Below are positions 37,327 through 46,441 of a stretch of DNA of 64,000 nucleotides, piece after piece; within the stretch, counting starts at the first letter, position 1, and each line of letters begins with the position of its first letter. The DNA is from an uncultured Rubritalea sp. Its GTDB lineage: Bacteria; Verrucomicrobiota; Verrucomicrobiia; Verrucomicrobiales; Akkermansiaceae. Where the stretch lies: NCBI GenBank assembly GCA_937923145.1, contig CALAJT010000009.1, positions 1 to 64,000 on the forward strand, given 5' to 3'. The translations under genes and the position numbers were made by a program. A model generated the notes under the pieces. It was not told the DNA's origin. It saw only the letters and a program-made list of their open reading frames with translations, and did no database searches.

Positions 37327-37353
37327 AAAAAAAGAGCACCCAGTGAGCGCCCT
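37327..37353 (-). terminator. Terminator after the EF-hand gene (minus strand)
   Basis: Read on the minus strand, AGGGCGCTC, loop ACT and GGGTGCTCT pair with several G-T matches, then a run of seven T follows. It lies 34 bases beyond the stop of the EF-hand protein gene. Confidence 0.7.
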
Positions 37354-37386
37354 TTATAATTGAATCAATTTGTAGATTAGAGGAAA

Positions 37387-38253
37387 TTATTCTTTATCTT
37401 TTTTGCCTTCTTTACGGCCATTTTTGTTATGACCACTTTTACCGTGACCGCCACGCTTGGCTTTGAGGTGGTGCATCAGCTGGAATGGCCGATTCACCAT
37501 CATCCACTCACCTGCTGCTTTACGCTCTTCACCATCTAGCTCACCACTGTTATCAACGTCAAACTTGTCGAGAATATCTTGCTTCTCAGTTTCCTGAGCT
37601 ATTTTACGTTCGTCTTTTGATAGCTCACCGTCACCGTCTACATCATATTTTTTGAGCATTTCAGCTTTAAATTGTTCGTGCTGAGCTTTGTAAGACTCTC
37701 TAACAGCCTTGCGCTCTTCTCCAGAAAGTTCACCATCACCATCAGTGTCATGCTTTTCTATGAATTTCACTTTCATTTTCTTCATGCGCTGTTTCATTTC
37801 ACCGTGGCGCTTCTTCATTGCTTCTTTGAGAGCTTTTCTCTCATCTTCAGAGAGTTTACCGTCACCATCAGCGTCAAACTTTTTCATCATTTCTTTACGA
37901 CGATCTTCACTATGCTTACCACCTTTATGACCGTGTCTGCGATGTCCTTTGTGACCGCCGCGCTTGCCAGCTTTTTCTCTGTAAGCTTTTTTCTCTTCGT
38001 CAGATACTTCACCGTCACCGTTGGTATCGATTTTCTTCAGCATCTTTTTTTTCCAAGCTGCTTTAGCTACTTTTTTCTCATTTTCTGAAAGTTTACCGTC
38101 TTTGTCGGCATCATACTTCTCAAGCATTTCTTTCTTCCTGTCTTCGCCTTTATGCCAGCCCTTTCCTTTTTTGCAGCTCTTACCTTCAGCGAAAGTGATT
38201 CCACTAAATCCAAAAAGGGCTATAGCCGATGCGTATACTAATGTCTTTGTCAT
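37387..38253 (-). CDS. Secreted EF-hand protein with six calcium-binding loops
   Basis: The 288-residue protein has a signal peptide (residues 1-22, ending near FAEGKS). Six EF-hand loops follow: DADKDGKLSENE, DTNGDGEVSDEE, DADGDGKLSEDE, DTDGDGELSGEE, DVDGDGELSKDE and DVDNSGELDGEE. Each is a DxDxDG-type loop with a closing Glu. Between them lie Lys- and Arg-rich helices and a His/Gly/Lys-rich stretch (about residues 95-115). It probably binds Ca2+ outside the cytoplasm. Its partner and role are unknown. Confidence 0.92.
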   Translation of the reverse strand: MTKTLVYASAIALFGFSGITFAEGKSCKKGKGWHKGEDRKKEMLEKYDADKDGKLSENEKKVAKAAWKKKMLKKIDTNGDGEVSDEEKKAYREKAGKRGGHKGHRRHGHKGGKHSEDRRKEMMKKFDADGDGKLSEDERKALKEAMKKRHGEMKQRMKKMKVKFIEKHDTDGDGELSGEERKAVRESYKAQHEQFKAEMLKKYDVDGDGELSKDERKIAQETEKQDILDKFDVDNSGELDGEERKAAGEWMMVNRPFQLMHHLKAKRGGHGKSGHNKNGRKEGKKDKE

Positions 38254-38452
38254 GTTTTTTGAAGTTTGATTGTTGTTATTGTGAGAAATCAGCAGTTATT
38301 TTCATTAATCTTAATTCTCTTCTCTGAAGGTATTAACCGTGTGAATAACCAAGAGTTGCAAATAAGTTTACATTTTCTCAAATTTTTTCCTAGTTTCCCC
38401 TATCTTTTGAGCTTTCCTTGCAAAAAAGTATTTCCCAGTTCAGTCTAGGCGT

Positions 38453-38947
38453 ATGAAAAAATTACTCATCTTAGGAGTTATTATCACGGGCATCATCGCT
38501 ACAGGGTTTTGGTATTATTCTGCAGAGAACATAGTAGTCAGGAAATCTAACAAGCTGACGGAATGCTTTGAGAAATCTCAAGGAGATGGATTACTTTCTA
38601 ATGTTCTGAGCGAAGACACATTCCGTGATCTACTGGACAAGAAGGTCGCGCTAGATTTCGATCATGATGATATGCCAGACATGAAAGGTGGCATCAAGCA
38701 AGACCGAGATCACTTGGCTAGGAACTATCTCTACATGATGAAATCCGCTAAATACATAACACTTACAGATCTAAATATAGATCTGCTCAGTATTGAAGAA
38801 GAGTCTGCAACAGTCAAAGTAAAGACTCACGCGGAAGTTAAGCATAATAGAAGCAAGCTTAACTCTGACATTAATCTAATACTAGATTACAAGAAAACTA
38901 ACGAAGGTTGGAGAATCAGTGGTATCAAAGTGCAGAAGAAAGACTAG
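38453..38947 (+). CDS. Membrane-anchored periplasmic protein
   Basis: The 164-residue protein has one N-terminal helix (residues 4-22) and a soluble domain with a SNTF2/SnoaL-like pattern of helices and strands (HAEVKHNRSKLNSDINLILD, then GWRISGI). The fold guess is weak. The gene ends 6 bases before the convergent PEP-CTERM gene. The function is unknown. Confidence 0.75.
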   Translation: MKKLLILGVIITGIIATGFWYYSAENIVVRKSNKLTECFEKSQGDGLLSNVLSEDTFRDLLDKKVALDFDHDDMPDMKGGIKQDRDHLARNYLYMMKSAKYITLTDLNIDLLSIEEESATVKVKTHAEVKHNRSKLNSDINLILDYKKTNEGWRISGIKVQKKD

Positions 38948-38953
38948 GTAGGA

Positions 38954-39748
38954 TTACCTCTGACGCCTAGCTAACAATCCTATTAAACCTACCATAGAAA
39001 GTAGAGTGCTGGATGGCTCTGGAACTACGCGAGCACCAACCCAGAATGTACTCATGTTATTTTCTTGTAGTTCAGGCTCATTGATAGCTTCATTCCTAAT
39101 TGTTAAGGTGGTCCCTCTTTCTTTAAAAACGACCATATCATCTCTTTGAAAAAGACTATTTCCTTTAACTAGAGATTCTATACCCCATCCACCAACAGCT
39201 ACTAAGTTATCTGGATATTTACTGTCTGGAGAAACCCACACTGTCCACTCGATCGTCTCGTTACTTTTCAGATCCACTGTTGGAAGAGCAAAGGTTGCTG
39301 ATGCTCTATTATCTGTCGTAGGATCTCCATCTTCTAGACTTCCTATACACCAAAGCGAGGTATTGAACATGTCCGTATTAATACTATTTTCCACTGTGTC
39401 TATGAGAGCTGTTCCCTGTGCAACAGCCACTCTTAAAGGACCACCTCTAGGAGTTAATAAAGTATCAGAGTCTACAGTTACTGCACTAGTATTAGATGAT
39501 GCATCGAATGCTGCCTCATTCACTCTTATCAGTTCATTAGGAAGCCATTTCCCAGCAAAGTCTGTGTCAAAAAATTTTGCCTCTGGAGGCTGGTCACCAA
39601 CACTAGGAAACTCTATAAAATCGATCGTTCCTACCTGAGTGTAGTCCCCAAAAGTTTGAGCATTTGAAATATCTGTAAGTAATAGAGTGCTAAAAGCCAA
39701 GCTAACAAGATTAGCTTTGAATTTATTTTTTGTGAATTTGCTTTTCAT
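38954..39748 (-). CDS. PEP-CTERM sorting-domain protein
   Basis: The frame opens at 39793, but ATG 39748 (MKSKFTKNKF) is preferred because it places the signal peptide (LVSLAFSTLLLTDISNAQ) normally. The protein ends with VPEPSSTLLSMVGLIGLLAR and a short basic tail, the PEP-CTERM signal that directs exosortase processing and surface or matrix attachment in Gram-negative bacteria. The mature part has no enzyme motif and is probably a beta-rich surface protein. No exosortase gene is in the window. Confidence 0.88.
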   Translation of the reverse strand: MKSKFTKNKFKANLVSLAFSTLLLTDISNAQTFGDYTQVGTIDFIEFPSVGDQPPEAKFFDTDFAGKWLPNELIRVNEAAFDASSNTSAVTVDSDTLLTPRGGPLRVAVAQGTALIDTVENSINTDMFNTSLWCIGSLEDGDPTTDNRASATFALPTVDLKSNETIEWTVWVSPDSKYPDNLVAVGGWGIESLVKGNSLFQRDDMVVFKERGTTLTIRNEAINEPELQENNMSTFWVGARVVPEPSSTLLSMVGLIGLLARRQR

Positions 39749-39833
39749 GACGAGTGACTGAATAGTTATTATTAAAAATAAATATATCTGCAAATCCCAA
39801 TGGACAAGTAATTTTTCAAAAATACAATTTAAA

Positions 39834-40871
39834 TTATATTTCAGTAATTCCCACTTGGGTCATTAAATACACTGCGAATGTTCCAAGCCAATGTTCACCC
39901 TCGTAACTACCACTACTCACCCGCTTCAGGCCTGCTTCCTGGTGACGCTCAGCAGCTGCTAGTAAGTGACTTTTCACAAATCCCAGATTTGAGATATTAG
40001 ATGCTATTCCAATCATCGCCCATGCTCTGCTTAGATTAAGCCCTACTAAATGGACTAAATGGCCATCATCTAGATCACTCACTGTGACAGGTTCGAGTAG
40101 ATTCCCGGCTTTACCATGCGCTAATTCTGGGAGAAAATTTTGCAACCATAACTGAAACTCAGCTGTGGGCAATACCCGTCGCATCAGATCAGCTTCATTC
40201 AGTCCAGCAGAGAAGAAATCATTTCCGCTAGGCTCATATTCAGTAGGGTATTTCTCATCCTTACCATAATATTTAATCGCACGCTCGATGATTAATTCCT
40301 CAAAATCCATCTCCCCTGTCGCTCGAGCCCAGTCCAGCATCTGCCCCATTGGAAATGCCGACTCTGGATGAAATCCACAGCGCACAGGCCAATCTAGTTT
40401 TGGTAAATACTTTTTAGCATTATCAACAATTATTCTCTCAACTGGTCCATACCATTTCGCCCACCCCTCAGTTCCGTCAGCTCCGTCAGCTCCGTCAGTT
40501 CCCTCTAGTCCCCTAAGCTCTATACCTAACCTCAGCGCCCATGCCCAGCCATACATTCTCTCAAAACTCGGATTACTCGCTAGATTTTCAGCCTCGGATT
40601 GTAGACCTTCTTGGCTAAATTCCCTCCCTAATTCAGAGCGGATTTCATCAGCGCAAGACAGCTCAGGACAGAACCTCAGTAAACGCACCAAGGTCCAATG
40701 CGCATGAACAGATGAATGCCAGTCAAAGTGACCATAGAATACAGGATAGAGATCTTTAGGTCGCTTCACATCCTCAAGACCATTCATCACTACTCCTGGC
40801 TTGTTAGGGAATTCGCGCTCAAGACCAGCTAGTGCTAGACGAGCCACCTTTTCTGCTAATTCGATTTTCAT
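39834..40871 (-). CDS. DUF2891 domain-containing protein
   Basis: The 345-residue protein matches the layout of DUF2891, with YPVFYGHFDWHSSVHAHW and FHPESAFPMGQMLDWAR near the middle. The structure may be alpha-alpha barrel-like, and the catalytic nature is unknown. A glycine/aspartate-rich insert (GTDGADGADGTEG, residues about 124-136) is encoded by a 9-base tandem repeat. The gene starts 6 bases after oxyR ends, so they are probably one operon. Confidence 0.88.
   Translation of the reverse strand: MKIELAEKVARLALAGLEREFPNKPGVVMNGLEDVKRPKDLYPVFYGHFDWHSSVHAHWTLVRLLRFCPELSCADEIRSELGREFSQEGLQSEAENLASNPSFERMYGWAWALRLGIELRGLEGTDGADGADGTEGWAKWYGPVERIIVDNAKKYLPKLDWPVRCGFHPESAFPMGQMLDWARATGEMDFEELIIERAIKYYGKDEKYPTEYEPSGNDFFSAGLNEADLMRRVLPTAEFQLWLQNFLPELAHGKAGNLLEPVTVSDLDDGHLVHLVGLNLSRAWAMIGIASNISNLGFVKSHLLAAAERHQEAGLKRVSSGSYEGEHWLGTFAVYLMTQVGITEI
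40469..40504 (-). repeat. Four-copy 9-bp tandem repeat inside the DUF2891 gene
   Basis: On the plus strand the four units are CAGTTCCGT, CAGCTCCGT, CAGCTCCGT and CAGTTCCCT. They encode the repeating Gly-Ala/Thr-Asp/Glu insert of the protein and keep the frame, since the unit is a multiple of three. Confidence 0.85.
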
Positions 40872-40877
40872 AAGTTT

Positions 40878-41750
40878 CTATGACGACACTAGTGCCTTAA
40901 TGACAAGTCTTTCTGATTCATCAAATAGCTTATCTATTCTACTGATGATATTGACCTCCCTCACTAAATTACTTCCTTTAATTTTCGGAATAATAATCCC
41001 ACGTTTTTTGTAGTTGGGTAATGCCATCTCAGGGATAATTCCATACCCCATATCTGATTCTACTAAACCTACTAGAGTTTCGATATTCTCACATCTGACA
41101 GACCCAGTAGTTTGTAGATCAATCGCTCTACATTGGCTCATAGTCTGGTCACTTAGGCAGTGTCCTTCCTTGAGTAGAATTAGCTTTTGTAAATTAAGAT
41201 CTGAAAACTTCTCTATTTCTCTATATTGCTTCGTCTCAGGAAGTATTACATGGAGAGGATCCAGATAGAGTGACTCCAGTTGAAGCCCGCTAGGGAGGCT
41301 GGGAATATTACTACAGATCCCGAAGTCTACTTCTTCGCTCATCACCTTTTCTATCATCTCCGCGGTCTTATCCTCACTAATATCGATATTTATATCAGGA
41401 ATGAGCTCTCTAATCTTACCTATTCTCTGAGGAATCAAGTAGGGTGCGATGGTAGGTATCGCACCGATACGGATCACCTTCTTATGCATCTCACTCCTGT
41501 CATCGAACAACTGTAAGGTCTCTTCCCAGAGAAATAGTATACGCTGTGCTTGTTGCCAGAAGGTTTCCCCTGCAGAAGTCAGTCTACAGCCCTTGCGAGA
41601 CCTTATCACTAATTGCTCTCCGAGTTCATCTTCTAGCTTTTTGATCTGTAGACTGAGCGATGGCTGACTCACCGAGCAGAATGCTGCAGCCTTGGCGAAG
41701 CTACCCTCTTTATAAAGTGCTCTGAAGTAGAATAGTTGACTAATTTCCAT
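40878..41750 (-). CDS. oxyR: Hydrogen-peroxide-sensing LysR-family regulator OxyR
   Basis: The 290-residue LysR-type regulator has an N-terminal helix-turn-helix (SFAKAAAFCSVSQPSLSLQI) and a C-terminal effector domain. The redox pair of OxyR is conserved: Cys198 in KEGHCLSDQTM and Cys207 in MSQC, spaced by nine as in E. coli Cys199/Cys208. A LysR regulator without such a pair could not be called OxyR. It is followed closely by a DUF2891 gene, so that gene may be under oxidative-stress control. Confidence 0.93.
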   Translation of the reverse strand: MEISQLFYFRALYKEGSFAKAAAFCSVSQPSLSLQIKKLEDELGEQLVIRSRKGCRLTSAGETFWQQAQRILFLWEETLQLFDDRSEMHKKVIRIGAIPTIAPYLIPQRIGKIRELIPDINIDISEDKTAEMIEKVMSEEVDFGICSNIPSLPSGLQLESLYLDPLHVILPETKQYREIEKFSDLNLQKLILLKEGHCLSDQTMSQCRAIDLQTTGSVRCENIETLVGLVESDMGYGIIPEMALPNYKKRGIIIPKIKGSNLVREVNIISRIDKLFDESERLVIKALVSS

Positions 41751-41936
41751 GAGTATTATGCTAGTTGATGGTTTAACTCAATTTTGAACAACTTACAAAT
41801 AGAAGTTACTAAAGCTGATATCCAAGCATAGGAAGCTGCACTAATATCTATCTGGCTAAAAACATTTTAAATCTTTACCATTTGCCATTTAGAGGCTAAT
41901 AAATATCTCAATAAACCACCTACAATTTTCACTATT

Positions 41937-42041
41937 ATGATGGCACGCAAAACAATCGAATTCGTAATCAAACTTTTCATTATCGCTCTTATCTCTATGG
42001 CATGTATCTATGCATTTAAGGTGGTAGGTATGTTTGCATAA
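41937..42041 (+). CDS. 34-residue single-helix membrane peptide
   Basis: ATG 41937 (followed by another ATG) opens 34 codons: MMARKTIEFVIKLFIIALIS, then MACIYAFKVVGMFA and a stop TAA at 42039-42041. It has one hydrophobic helix with basic N-terminal residues, so an inner-membrane orientation is plausible. The rest of the gap 41751-42082 has no gene that I can see. No family is recognised. Confidence 0.45.
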   Translation: MMARKTIEFVIKLFIIALISMACIYAFKVVGMFA

Positions 42042-42115
42042 TCCGCTCCCCACTCTATTAAGCTAAAATCTATAAGAACTCTGTGAGAGCTTCCATAGAT
42101 CCTCAGAGTTCAGTC

Positions 42116-43012
42116 ATGCCATTTATCTTTTCACGGATAGCTCCTGCGATAGCTATTGGTATTTTCTTTTGGTTAGGAATCATTATTTTTAGTAATCGTC
42201 AGCTCAGTGAGCCTGATGTGATCAGTCTGAAAAATTGGCAAGATGCTGATGCTCCCTTTGGCTACCCTATCGAGGTAGACGGTATAAAAACTGTTCAGAC
42301 ATTCGACCCTCGTTTTAGTTTTTATACCCCTTGGGAACGATCTTCTATCCCAGAGGTTCATTTTTTTGAAGCCGCCATGGGCACAGAGACTTGGGCATAC
42401 ACTTACAACGCCCAGCCATTCAATGAACTCAATAAAAGACGTGGTGGAAATCACAGCGGTGACGATATCAATGGGATAGGTGGACAAAATTCTGATCTTG
42501 GAGACCCAGTTTATGCTAGTGCAGATGGACTCGTCGTTTACGTAGGTAATCCTAGTCCGGGTTGGGGAAATTGTATTATTCTAGCGCACCGAACTGCTGA
42601 CGGAAAAGTAGTCCAGAGTATGTATGCACATCTGCTTACTACTAGTGTTTATCACAATGAAATGATATCTCGTGGTACATTAATAGGTAGTGTAGGACAG
42701 GCAGACGTGGGTTATTTAGCTCACTTACACTTAGAGATACGGGAATCAGATGGTGTATCTCCTTTCCTCTCTGGCTATCCGAAACTGACTCAGCATGACC
42801 GTATCAACCCGACTACATTCATAAATAAGAATCAAATCAACGAACCTGACCAGCTAACACCCTCAGCTCTTAGTATCTTAAAGAAAAATAAAATTCTCCC
42901 TGAGTTAGGCATGCAACTAACTCCTCCTTATGATACCAAGTCTCTAAGACGCTATCAGCGTTATATAATAGAAGCTAATAAAGATTCTACTCCGAAGGAT
43001 TTCGAAAAATAG
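42116..43012 (+). CDS. M23-family peptidoglycan endopeptidase
   Basis: The frame begins with GTG 42083, but ATG 42116 (MPFIFSR) is preferred as the signal-anchor helix (residues 4-25) follows at once. The M23 domain has HSGDDI as first zinc-ligand motif and HLHLEI as the last, with LGDPVYASADGLVVYVGN between. The common form of the first motif is HxGxD. It probably cleaves peptide cross-links in the wall or acts as a LytM-type factor. It precedes fabH but is likely a separate unit. Confidence 0.9.
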   Translation: MPFIFSRIAPAIAIGIFFWLGIIIFSNRQLSEPDVISLKNWQDADAPFGYPIEVDGIKTVQTFDPRFSFYTPWERSSIPEVHFFEAAMGTETWAYTYNAQPFNELNKRRGGNHSGDDINGIGGQNSDLGDPVYASADGLVVYVGNPSPGWGNCIILAHRTADGKVVQSMYAHLLTTSVYHNEMISRGTLIGSVGQADVGYLAHLHLEIRESDGVSPFLSGYPKLTQHDRINPTTFINKNQINEPDQLTPSALSILKKNKILPELGMQLTPPYDTKSLRRYQRYIIEANKDSTPKDFEK

Positions 43013-43076
43013 TCTACTTCCGCTAGTGCATAGAAACTATTGACCAGCTCTCCCCAAACCGCTATGAATCCTACCG

Positions 43077-44078
43077 ATGAGTATAAATACTTCTAATAAT
43101 CCAGTAAAAATCGCTGGCACTGGTAGTTATCTGCCCGAGAAAGAACTTACAAATAAAGAGATGGAAGCCATCGTCGATACAACTGATGAGTGGATCACCT
43201 CTCGCACAGGTATAAAATCTAGACGCATCGCAGCTGAAGGTCAAAACACTTCAGATCTAGCTACTGAGGCAGCTAAAAATGCTCTCGAACAAGCTGGTAT
43301 AGACGGTGCAGATCTTGACGTAATCATAGTAGCCACGATCACTCCAGACACTCTGACTCCTGCAACTGCTTGCTATGTGCAGCATAACCTAGGAGCTAAA
43401 AAGGCGGTTGCATTTGATGTATCAGCTGCTTGTTCAGGCTTTCTATTCGCAATGGAAGTCGCACAGCGCATGATCTCTGATGGTAATTATGAGAACGCCC
43501 TCATCATCGGTGCCGAGAAATTATCTGCATTCACTAACTGGGATGACCGTAATACTTGCGTTCTCTTTGGAGACGGAGCAGGTGCCGCAGTCCTTACTCG
43601 TGGTGATGAAACCACAGGACGTATACTCGCTACTCAGGTAGGCAGTGACGGATCACAAACATCCATTCTCAATATCCCAGGAGGCGGATCAGCCTGTCCA
43701 AAACCTAGCCGAGATGGCGAAGGCGAACAACCTTACCTAGCGATGCAAGGTCGTGAAGTCTTCAAGCTTGCTGTAAATGCTATGAAAAGAGCCTCTGAGG
43801 CAGTCATAGAAGAAGCGGGACTAGATGCAGAAAATATCAAGCTCATTATCCCCCACCAAGCAAACTTACGTATCATCGATGCCATCGCAGATCGACTCAC
43901 TATTCCAAATGAAAAAGTCTTCGTGAATCTACATAAATATGGAAACACATCTGCGGCAGCAATGGCGATCGCTCTAGATGAAGCAAACCGCGAAGGCAAA
44001 ATAGAGCGTGGCGATAACATCGTAATGGTAGGCTTCGGTGCTGGTCTTACTTATGCAGCTGCTGCTATTCAGTGGTAG
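43077..44078 (+). CDS. fabH: 3-oxoacyl-ACP synthase III (FabH)
   Basis: FabH condenses acetyl-CoA with malonyl-ACP to start fatty-acid synthesis. The 333-residue protein has the full catalytic triad: Cys119 (SAACSGF), His260 (IPHQAN) and Asn290 (GNTSAAA). The length is normal. No other fab gene is adjacent. Confidence 0.97.
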   Translation: MSINTSNNPVKIAGTGSYLPEKELTNKEMEAIVDTTDEWITSRTGIKSRRIAAEGQNTSDLATEAAKNALEQAGIDGADLDVIIVATITPDTLTPATACYVQHNLGAKKAVAFDVSAACSGFLFAMEVAQRMISDGNYENALIIGAEKLSAFTNWDDRNTCVLFGDGAGAAVLTRGDETTGRILATQVGSDGSQTSILNIPGGGSACPKPSRDGEGEQPYLAMQGREVFKLAVNAMKRASEAVIEEAGLDAENIKLIIPHQANLRIIDAIADRLTIPNEKVFVNLHKYGNTSAAAMAIALDEANREGKIERGDNIVMVGFGAGLTYAAAAIQW

Positions 44079-44101
44079 TGGTAGCCTAACATTCTAAACT
44101 C

Positions 44102-44563
44102 ATGTCAGATGATACGGTAAAAATAGAGACTGCCACCATCGAAGATCTCAATGAGATCGTAGAGCTCGTCGTGGAGCTCATCGAGATGCAGGGAGATTTC
44201 GTCGCTGATAAAGAACGTCAAGAACGTGGTCTCCGACTCATCCTAGAGTCACCTAACCGTGGACGAATCTTCGTCCTAAGAAATGATCAGCGTATCATTG
44301 GCACCGTCAACCTAGTCTTCACCATCTCAACTGTGATGGGTGGAATGGTAATTCTGTTAGAGGATTTCATTGTCCATCCAGATCACCGTGGTCAGGGATA
44401 CGGAGAGATGATGGTAGCGCATGTGAGGAAATTTGCTAAGGACAAGAAGTTCAAACGCATCACTCTACTCACTGACAAACTCAGTGCTGCATCGCAGAAT
44501 TTCTTCAAAGCTCAAGGATTCTACTATTCCAATATGATCCCGATGCGCATGCTGGTAGAATAA
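44102..44563 (+). CDS. GNAT-family N-acetyltransferase
   Basis: The 153-residue protein has the acetyl-CoA binding motif HPDHRGQGYGEMMV (about residues 98-111) of the GNAT fold, and a later ITLLTDKLSAASQNFFKAQGF segment typical of small-molecule acetyltransferases. The substrate is unknown. It starts 23 bases after fabH on the same strand. Confidence 0.9.
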   Translation: MSDDTVKIETATIEDLNEIVELVVELIEMQGDFVADKERQERGLRLILESPNRGRIFVLRNDQRIIGTVNLVFTISTVMGGMVILLEDFIVHPDHRGQGYGEMMVAHVRKFAKDKKFKRITLLTDKLSAASQNFFKAQGFYYSNMIPMRMLVE

Positions 44564-44610
44564 ATCACATTTACCTTTCATATTAGGCATTTTAGTCCTA
44601 ATACGAGCGC

Positions 44611-45867
44611 ATGTTATTCAATGAACTAGGGCTTTCAGAGCCTATCCTCAAAGCCGTCACAGACGCAGGCTATGAAAAACCGACACCTATTCAGGCACAA
44701 GCTATACCGCTCGTGCTCGACGGACGTGATGTAGTCGGCGCTTCACAGACAGGCACTGGCAAGACTGCTGCCTTTGCACTCCCTTCATTGAGTCAAATAA
44801 CTAAATTAGGTAAACCACAGATTCTCGTGCTAGAGCCAACCCGTGAGCTTGCTCATCAGGTGGCTGAGCAGTTCGAGGCTTATGGTATTCATACTGGTTG
44901 TAAAGTCGCTCTCCTCTACGGTGGAGTAGGCTACGGAGCACAGAATGAGCAGCTAAAAGATGCTGATATCGTAGTAGCAACACCAGGTCGTCTGATCGAT
45001 CATTTCTACCGAGGTACAATGAAATATGGTGCTATAAAAATTCTCATTCTAGACGAAGTTGACCGCATGCTCGACATGGGATTCCTCCCAGCTGTTAGAA
45101 AAATCGTTAATCTCTGCCCATGGAACTCACCAGCGGAAGAGACCGAGAAAAAAGGCACCGAAATCCGCAGATTCCAGGCTGAGACTAAACGTCAGACACT
45201 CTTCTTCTCTGCTACTATGCCTCCCGCGATCAAAGGCTTCGCTGACTTCTGTCTCACCAACCCAGCTTCCATCGAAATCGCGCGTGCAGAGGTAGCTTCT
45301 ACCATAAAACACGCATTCTATCCAGTTTCTATGGACCAGCGAGATGAGCTACTAGTCCAGCTCGTAAAGCAGACAGATCACGACTCGCTCATGATCTTCA
45401 CTCGCACTAGAAAAGAAGCAGACACCATCTGCACGATGCTTAAAACAAGCACTGATGCTAGGGTCACTGCGATGCACTCAGACATCGGTCAGAAAGATCG
45501 CATGAAGGCTCTCGCTGGATTCAAGGATAATACTTATGATGTCCTCGTAGCTACCGACGTAGCCGCTCGTGGAATCGACATTTCAACAGTCTCTCACGTC
45601 ATAAACTACCGCGTCCCAGAGAACGCAGAAGACTACGTTCACCGTATCGGCAGAACAGGACGCGCAGAATCGGAGGGTGATGCATTCACTATCCTCACTG
45701 CTGATGAGCTAGACTACGCACTTTCAGTAGAAGTATTCGTAAAACAGAAGATCGAGCGTAAGAAGCTTGAAGGATTTGACTACAAATACACTGCAATTCT
45801 CGATGAAGAGCCGATCAAATCAGTCGTCCGCAAGAGACGCCCAGCGCCTAAGCGCAGACGTCGTTAA
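44611..45867 (+). CDS. DEAD-box-type ATP-dependent RNA helicase
   Basis: The 418-residue helicase has motif I ASQTGTGKT, motif Ia PTRELAHQ, motif II written LDEVD instead of DEAD, motif III SAT, and motif VI HRIGRTGR. The first 360 residues are the two RecA domains. A short charged insert (ETEKKGTEIRRFQAE) follows motif II and a basic tail ends the protein. Related proteins (RhlE/CsdA) act in RNA decay, ribosome assembly or cold response. Confidence 0.94.
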   Translation: MLFNELGLSEPILKAVTDAGYEKPTPIQAQAIPLVLDGRDVVGASQTGTGKTAAFALPSLSQITKLGKPQILVLEPTRELAHQVAEQFEAYGIHTGCKVALLYGGVGYGAQNEQLKDADIVVATPGRLIDHFYRGTMKYGAIKILILDEVDRMLDMGFLPAVRKIVNLCPWNSPAEETEKKGTEIRRFQAETKRQTLFFSATMPPAIKGFADFCLTNPASIEIARAEVASTIKHAFYPVSMDQRDELLVQLVKQTDHDSLMIFTRTRKEADTICTMLKTSTDARVTAMHSDIGQKDRMKALAGFKDNTYDVLVATDVAARGIDISTVSHVINYRVPENAEDYVHRIGRTGRAESEGDAFTILTADELDYALSVEVFVKQKIERKKLEGFDYKYTAILDEEPIKSVVRKRRPAPKRRRR

Positions 45868-45881
45868 TCCACCCATACGAT

Positions 45882-46385
45882 TTGAGAATACTAGCAATAG
45901 ACCCTGCTGTCCGTAACACTGGCTATGCCGTCCTAGAGGGCGATCAGCATAAGCAGAATGTAATCGACTATGGTGTTATTTCTATCCCTAAAAAGATTCC
46001 CCAGTCTGGGGCTCTAGCTGCTGTTAGAACTGGACTCTCAAACCTCATCAAGCAATACGAGCCTGATGAAGTAGCAGTAGAAGCCATCATCTTTGTCCAA
46101 TCCGCTAGAACAGCCATATCCATGGGAGCCGCAAGAGCAGCCTCCATGATAGCTGCAGCAGATCACGGATTAGAAATCTTCGAATACGCTCCTAAGAAAG
46201 TAAAAAAAGCTGTCGTAGGAAATGGAAACGCTGATAAATCTCAAGTTGCTTTTATGGTTAGAGCACTCCTCGGACTATCGGAGACTCCCCCACACGACGC
46301 AGCTGATGCATTGGCAATTGGGCTGGCACACCTCTCAGCGTCCGATCCTCTCAAGGCATCTTTGCTAGCTAGAAAAAAGATATAA
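45882..46385 (+). CDS. ruvC: Crossover junction endodeoxyribonuclease RuvC
   Basis: RuvC resolves Holliday junctions. The 167-residue protein starts with TTG (45882) and carries all four catalytic acids of the E. coli enzyme: Asp7, Glu67, Asp139 and Asp142 (motifs RILAIDPAV, VAVEAIIF, PHDAADALA). No ruvA or ruvB is beside it. It starts 14 bases after the helicase gene. Confidence 0.95.
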   Translation: MRILAIDPAVRNTGYAVLEGDQHKQNVIDYGVISIPKKIPQSGALAAVRTGLSNLIKQYEPDEVAVEAIIFVQSARTAISMGAARAASMIAAADHGLEIFEYAPKKVKKAVVGNGNADKSQVAFMVRALLGLSETPPHDAADALAIGLAHLSASDPLKASLLARKKI

Positions 46386-46441
46386 TTGTCATTATTCGAA
46401 TTACCTCTTGCCACACTCTCGATGTGTGTAAAAATTGAACT

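Noticed and set aside
37672-38088. Plus-strand frame rich in Phe and Ser
   Set aside because: It is the antisense of the EF-hand gene, whose six calcium loops are unmistakable.
41751-42082. Possible further gene in the gap before the M23 gene
   Set aside because: Apart from the 34-residue peptide no frame has a plausible start and length.
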